DNA of 64,000 nucleotides, from NCBI GenBank assembly GCA_964509295.1, contig CAZDWS010000011.1, forward strand, positions 86,905 to 150,904. Reading direction: 5' to 3'. Below are positions 60,534 through 64,000 of the stretch, piece by piece. The notes under the pieces are model-generated. The model saw only the letters and a program-made list of their open reading frames with translations. It was not told the origin of the DNA and did no database searches. The position numbers and the translations under genes are program-made. The DNA is from JBGSQR01 sp964509295 (GTDB lineage: Bacteria; Desulfobacterota; Desulfuromonadia; Geobacterales; Pseudopelobacteraceae). Every line of letters begins with the position of its first letter. Position 1 is the stretch's first letter.

Positions 60534-61658
60534 CTATTTGCAGCACAATGACACTACGGATTGCTCTAGACTCAGAGGAATTTGAACTGTTACCTTTGTC
60601 CCTTTATTGTGAGCAGACTGCACCGTCATGCTCCCCCCAAGACACTCAACACGTTGCTGAATATTGAACAAACCGAAACTGCAGTTTTCGGATGAGTTCA
60701 ATACATGTTCATCAATACTGAAACCTTTTCCGCAATCCTCCACACACAACAAAAACATATCGCCATCACGGCCTATAGAAAGTTTCGCAAAGTCGGAATT
60801 TGCATGCTTGGCCACATTTATCAGCAGTTCACGGGCTATCTGATAAACAACAGAGCGGAGTTCATCGGTAAGTGTTTTTTCACTCTGGTCATCAATAAAA
60901 TCAACTTTCAGACTGTAATCAGTTTGAATCTGCCTTGCCAGACACTCGACAGCCGCTTCCAGCCCAGCAGCTACCAGCAGCGGTGGACTGATTTGTACTG
61001 TCATAGAGCGGATATTCTGAATAACCTTATCAAGCAGGTCACTGACTATTGACCGTGCATGGGAATATTCACTGGAATCCTGCACATGTTCGAGCATGGC
61101 AAATTTGATTCTTGCCAGAATCAGGTTTTGACCAATTTGGTCATGCAGTTCAGAAGCGATGCGAATCCGCTCACGCTCCTCGGCCAAAGAAAGTCCAATT
61201 GCCATGGCGGTGAGACTTTTGCGTTTTTCGTTGAGCCTTTCCTCGGCGATCTTTTGATCAGTAATATCTCTAAGTATGCAAACTATGAATTTATCGTCAT
61301 GCTCATCAATGTAGAGGGTTTTCTTGGCAACAAAGATGTGTGAAGCCCCATCTGTATCTGTTACCGTCTCCTCATTTACATGTTCTATACCCTGATTCAA
61401 TACAATTCTGTCAATTTCCTGAAACAAATCCGCCTCTTGCCGAGGAAAAAGATCATAATCTGTTTTTCCATGAAGCTCACTACGTTCACGTTTAATAAAA
61501 CTGCAAAAGGCGTCATTCACCAGAACATATCTATGGTTGCTGTCTTTGACTAACAATGGATCGGCAACGGAATCAATGATCTTTTCGTGAAAGAGCCGAG
61601 ACTTTTCCAACTTTGTTTTTATATTCTTGCGGTCGGAAATATTATGCACAAATGCCAT
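60534..61658 (-). CDS. PAS-containing HisKA_3 sensor kinase, probably 5'-truncated
   Basis: A 374-residue kinase with one full PAS domain (IIDSVADPLLVKDSNHRYVL, GKTDYDLFPRQEADLF), HisKA_3 (ASELHDQIGQNLILARIKF) and HATPase. The first residues (MAFVHNISDRKNIKTKLEKS) look like the C-terminal end of a preceding PAS/PAC domain, and the in-frame codons upstream (EFRKSYR) continue that look until a TGA about 13 codons earlier. No ribosome site precedes the ATG. So the gene seems to have lost its 5' part, or uses this start weakly. The kinase core is intact. Confidence 0.85.
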   Translation of the reverse strand: MAFVHNISDRKNIKTKLEKSRLFHEKIIDSVADPLLVKDSNHRYVLVNDAFCSFIKRERSELHGKTDYDLFPRQEADLFQEIDRIVLNQGIEHVNEETVTDTDGASHIFVAKKTLYIDEHDDKFIVCILRDITDQKIAEERLNEKRKSLTAMAIGLSLAEERERIRIASELHDQIGQNLILARIKFAMLEHVQDSSEYSHARSIVSDLLDKVIQNIRSMTVQISPPLLVAAGLEAAVECLARQIQTDYSLKVDFIDDQSEKTLTDELRSVVYQIARELLINVAKHANSDFAKLSIGRDGDMFLLCVEDCGKGFSIDEHVLNSSENCSFGLFNIQQRVECLGGSMTVQSAHNKGTKVTVQIPLSLEQSVVSLCCK

Positions 61659-62274
61659 CCTGTATGATTTCCGGAATTCCGGATAAATAAAATTTCAAAG
61701 TATTATTATTGGTGAATTAGAACTGTTCCGTCTGTTTCTGAATCAACTATTACGGACAATGTTTTAAATTGTATCGCAAATGCGATCCTGACACTTTCCG
61801 AATACAACTCTAACAAAATGCAGTTTACAATTTATACCGCCTGTGTGTCACCATCAAGCATAATTTTAATGAAACACATAAACAGCTAAAATTAGGGGAG
61901 TTAAGTTAAGTGGGTATTCGCGGATACATCTAAAGGTTGGAATTTGCAAACAGAATGCGCACCGGGCAGAAAATTATCTATCAAAGAGTCAAAATACAGT
62001 CAAGCCTGACTGGTGTTTATTAATTTGGGCCATAACTAGAACAGCACATAAAAAGTGTACTAACCTATCGTCATGACGATGAAAAATAAGTATGCAAAAA
62101 GCGCATGCCACAAAGGAAGCTTTACTTTAACTTCTTTTATCGTGGCATTCGTATTGTTTCCACGCGATAACATCGATATCGCACAATCGAACAAATATTG
62201 TATAATTATACAATTGGTAAGTGGCCATCAAAAACGACTTTCTTATCCCCATCACTAAACAAAGGAGAATTACT
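61659..62274. other. Long AT-rich intergenic region
   Basis: Contains the in-frame decayed upstream part of the kinase gene (about 40 bases), then no supported gene. A 61-codon open frame near 62073 lacks a ribosome site and any motif. The last 20 bases hold the AAGGAG ribosome site of the dehydrogenase gene. Confidence 0.5.
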
Positions 62275-62991
62275 ATGAATCTCGATAACAAAATTATCTT
62301 CGTTAGCGGTGCCAATCGGGGTATCGGCAAATCAATCGTAGAATCATTACTCCAACAACCAGTAAAAAAAATCTACGCTGCAGCACGTGATGTTAAAGGC
62401 TTGCCAGACTTCAACGATGCTCGCGTAGTACCGGTAAAACTCGACATTACAGACTGTTCGCAAATCCAGAATGCCGTAGAACAAGCGAAAGATGTTGATG
62501 TGTTAATAAACAATGCCGGTGTGGCTTCTATTACTGGGGTTATTGCGGGCGAGTTAGACCTGCTGAAGCATGATATGAACGTGAACTATTTTGGAACGCT
62601 CAATATGATCCGCGCCTTCGTACCTGTGCTTGAAAGTAAAGGTAACGGCGCGATTGCCAATGTCATCTCAATAGTTGGCCTGGCCAGCATAGCCAGCTTT
62701 GGTGGCTATAGCGCTTCAAAAGCGGCGCTCTATTCGGCTACTCAGGCGATGCGCACAGAATTAAAGACCAAAAACATTTTTGTACACGGCATTTTTCCAG
62801 GTCCGATTGACACCGACATGTCGCGTGGAGTTGACATGCCTAAAACCAATGCGCGAGTGGCAGCGGAAAACATAGTCAACGGTATCATTGCCGGCTTGGA
62901 AGATATTTTCCCCGACCCCATGTCTTCACAGTTAAGCGAATTATGGGCAAAGGACCCGAAGGGTCTTGAACGTCAGTTCGCGGCGATGTAA
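62275..62991 (+). CDS. Short-chain dehydrogenase/reductase
   Basis: A 238-residue SDR: NAD(P) motif VSGANRGIGKS, NNAG (LINNAGVAS), catalytic Ser region (ISIVGLAS) and YSASK with Tyr and Lys. GPIDTDMSR follows. The ATG for MNLDNKI has AAGGAG seven bases ahead. Single gene, not in an operon, between intergenic stretches with tRNA and mobile remnants; it may be a recent arrival. Substrate unknown. Confidence 0.92.
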   Translation: MNLDNKIIFVSGANRGIGKSIVESLLQQPVKKIYAAARDVKGLPDFNDARVVPVKLDITDCSQIQNAVEQAKDVDVLINNAGVASITGVIAGELDLLKHDMNVNYFGTLNMIRAFVPVLESKGNGAIANVISIVGLASIASFGGYSASKAALYSATQAMRTELKTKNIFVHGIFPGPIDTDMSRGVDMPKTNARVAAENIVNGIIAGLEDIFPDPMSSQLSELWAKDPKGLERQFAAM

Positions 62992-63100
62992 GGAGGGTGG
63001 TCCATTCAGGAGGCTGGTGTTTTACTGTCGCATCTTCCTGGCAAAAGCAACAGCAGATGCAACGGCCTTCCTTTCCGATAGTAGACCCCTGAAAAACAAA

Positions 63101-63153
63101 GCCCCGGCTTTCATTTAAACTTTCTTAGTGAAAGTCCTGGTGAAAGCCGGGGC
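63101..63153 (+). terminator. Branched hairpin downstream of the dehydrogenase gene
   Basis: Outer 13-base stem GCCCCGGCTTTCA / TGAAAGCCGGGGC encloses an inner ACTTTC-ttagt-GAAAGT hairpin. Followed by AATAAAAAA, so on the plus strand there is no T-run; it could still aid termination. Confidence 0.5.
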
Positions 63154-63161
63154 AATAAAAA

Positions 63162-63216
63162 AGGAAATCACGAATGATTTCCTATATTTATTTTGGAGCG
63201 GGAAACTGGATTCGAA
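63162..63216 (-). other. tRNA-Gly 3'-end remnant with its terminator
   Basis: On the minus strand TTCGAATCCAGTTTCCCGCT then CCA is the T-loop, acceptor strand and encoded CCA of a glycine-type tRNA (63194-63216). Ten bases further, AGGAAATCA-TTCG-TGATTTCCT plus TTTTT is an intrinsic terminator of the kind found after tRNA genes. The 5' part of the tRNA is absent: upstream bases do not form the T stem. This is the layout of an attachment site left by an integrated element. Confidence 0.55.
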
Positions 63217-63773
63217 AACTGACTAAATGCTCCACAGAAACAACCATAACCCATAAATATCTAACATTTTAAAGCATCTATACCACTGAACAAAGTCCAT
63301 TCAAGTCCAGTAAAAATTATCAAAAGTCGTCCACCTGGTGAAAGCCTAGTGAAAGATTTTACGTTCATTAATACTCCAAAAACATTCCATTTATAAGATT
63401 TATGTTTTTTTCATTCCTCCAATTCCTTTGCCATAAGCCTCTCTTCTCAACATTGAGTACGTTCAATTTTAAAACAACAACGGATATTCATTTTATTAAA
63501 ATATATTTCAAATAATATGTTGACACAATTTAACTTAATGTGTTTAATTCACCCTCAAACAATTCTTTACCATTCTCCTCATACTTTAGTTCTGTAACAC
63601 CCTGTATTCATAACAATAACAGTAATTCAACAATATTAGTAAAACTCGCTTTGCAAATGAATGCAGCCAGAACTAACAGCTTCAAGCAGCTTTCATAACA
63701 ACTAAATATAAGTTGTTTTAATCACATAAAACCAATCTTCTAACAAATTATATCCAAAATTGAGGTTATCAAA
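63217..63773. other. AT-rich region with no recognised gene
   Basis: Very AT-rich spacer between the tRNA remnant and the gene at 63774. A short phrase CTGGTGAAAGCC near 63338 repeats one near 63137. No supported ORF. Confidence 0.45.
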
Positions 63774-63958
63774 GTGAACAGACTTCTGACTCTAGTCCTA
63801 TGTGCACTGGTTCAACTTACCGGTTTGTCATTTGCCTCTGATATCCAGTTACCACAAAGCGGGCAGACAATTATCTACTCTGCTACTGATGACGGTGATA
63901 TCCGGGCTGGAAAACCTTGGCCGAATGTCAGATTTAACGATAACTTTGTTAACAGGCA
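63774..63958 (+). pseudogene. 5' part of an exported DUF1566-type protein gene, disrupted
   Basis: About 62 codons from a GTG start (GAGG ahead): signal peptide (ends SFASD), then QLPQSGQTIIYSATDDGDIR and PWPNVRFNDN, which match the N-terminus of Geobacter DUF1566 (Lcl-like) surface proteins. The frame then enters foreign sequence and stops (NRHAKMTHF), so the protein is cut short. Confidence 0.6.
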
Positions 63959-64000
63959 TGCAAAAATGACCCACTTTTAGTATAAATCGGCGTCCAAAAT
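63959..64000 (+). mobile_element. Probable left end of an IS21-family insertion sequence
   Basis: The last ~42 bases begin TGCAAAAATGACCCACTTTT and continue GGCGTCCAAAAT. The TGACCCAC motif and the TG start are typical of IS21-like ends seen in Proteobacteria. The rest of the element lies outside the window, so this is a tentative call. Confidence 0.4.

Noticed and set aside
62073..62258. 61-codon plus-strand open frame before the dehydrogenase gene
   Set aside because: No ribosome site, no domain, and it overlaps the leader of the next gene.
1..64000. CRISPR array or cas genes
   Set aside because: No regularly spaced direct repeats and no Cas-like proteins were seen.

Overview
The window reads as chromosomal DNA of a Geobacter-like member of the Desulfuromonadales/Geobacterales. 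This is inferred from the content: system II cytochrome c maturation (ResB/CcsA), sigma-54 regulators, CHRD and DUF3124 proteins, a VKOR-DsbA fusion, a DUF1566-type N-terminus ('QLPQSGQT'), and a very large set of metal-handling genes. Genus and species cannot be fixed from sequence reading alone.

Region 1 (1-13.8 kb, all minus strand): an apparently co-oriented metal locus. In transcription order it holds a small membrane protein, an HMA/MerP-like protein, a DUF2318 lipoprotein, an FtsX-like ABC permease and its ATPase, a degenerate receiver protein, a lone FlgC, an M23 peptidase, a membrane histidine kinase with a sigma-54 response regulator, a CusC-CusB-CusA copper/silver RND exporter, and a small exported protein. 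Region 2 (14-24 kb): an exported transglutaminase-like protein; a feoB - DtxR/FeoA fusion - Tat-signal amidase operon; then an OmpR-type two-component system with a ZraP/Spy-like protein, a PepSY-like protein, LspA and DUF302. Region 3 (24-28.4 kb): a duplicated small Cys-rich gene (one copy truncated), resB, ccsA and a VKOR-DsbA fusion. Region 4 (28.5-36.4 kb): a divergent merR-zntA pair with a clear MerR-type operator, a deleted Tn3-family transposon that has cut off an HD-GYP gene, a membrane-anchored HMBD peptide, copA and csoR with two perfect inverted operators. Region 5 (36.7-40 kb): three small exported proteins, tRNA-Gln with a duplicated 3' end (integration scar), an orphan ZnuA and another small metal-cluster protein. 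Region 6 (40-48.1 kb): nitroreductase, methylmalonyl-CoA decarboxylase, flavin reductase-like protein, then a copper-uptake-like set (NosL, OprC/NosA-type TonB receptor, TonB, Cys-rich protein) and a CHRD/cytochrome-like lipoprotein. Region 7 (48.2-54.6 kb): DUF3124, a RelBE-type toxin-antitoxin pair, modE-modA-modB-modC with a ModE-like operator, and an ADP-ribosylglycohydrolase. Region 8 (54.7-64 kb): uraA-upp, a DNA methyltransferase (MGMT), a chemoreceptor, a NarL-type two-component pair whose kinase seems 5'-truncated, a short-chain dehydrogenase, a tRNA-Gly 3'-end remnant with its terminator, and a DUF1566-type gene broken by what looks like an IS21-family end at the window edge.

Taken together, the genes export Cu/Ag (CusCBA, CopA) and Zn/Cd/Pb (ZntA), import Fe(II) (FeoB), Cu (OprC-like receptor, TonB, NosL), Zn (ZnuA) and molybdate (ModABC), and sense these metals (CsoR, MerR, DtxR-FeoA, ModE, two-component systems). 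Mobile-DNA scars (Tn3 remnant, two tRNA 3'-end remnants, a probable IS21 end) mark this as a region built by repeated insertion and loss. The most unusual items are the 13.8 kb locus with an orphan flgC and a receiver lacking its phosphoacceptor Asp, the OprC/NosL copper set without a visible nosZ, the recurrent family of small Cys-rich proteins beside metal operons, and the two tRNA scars.
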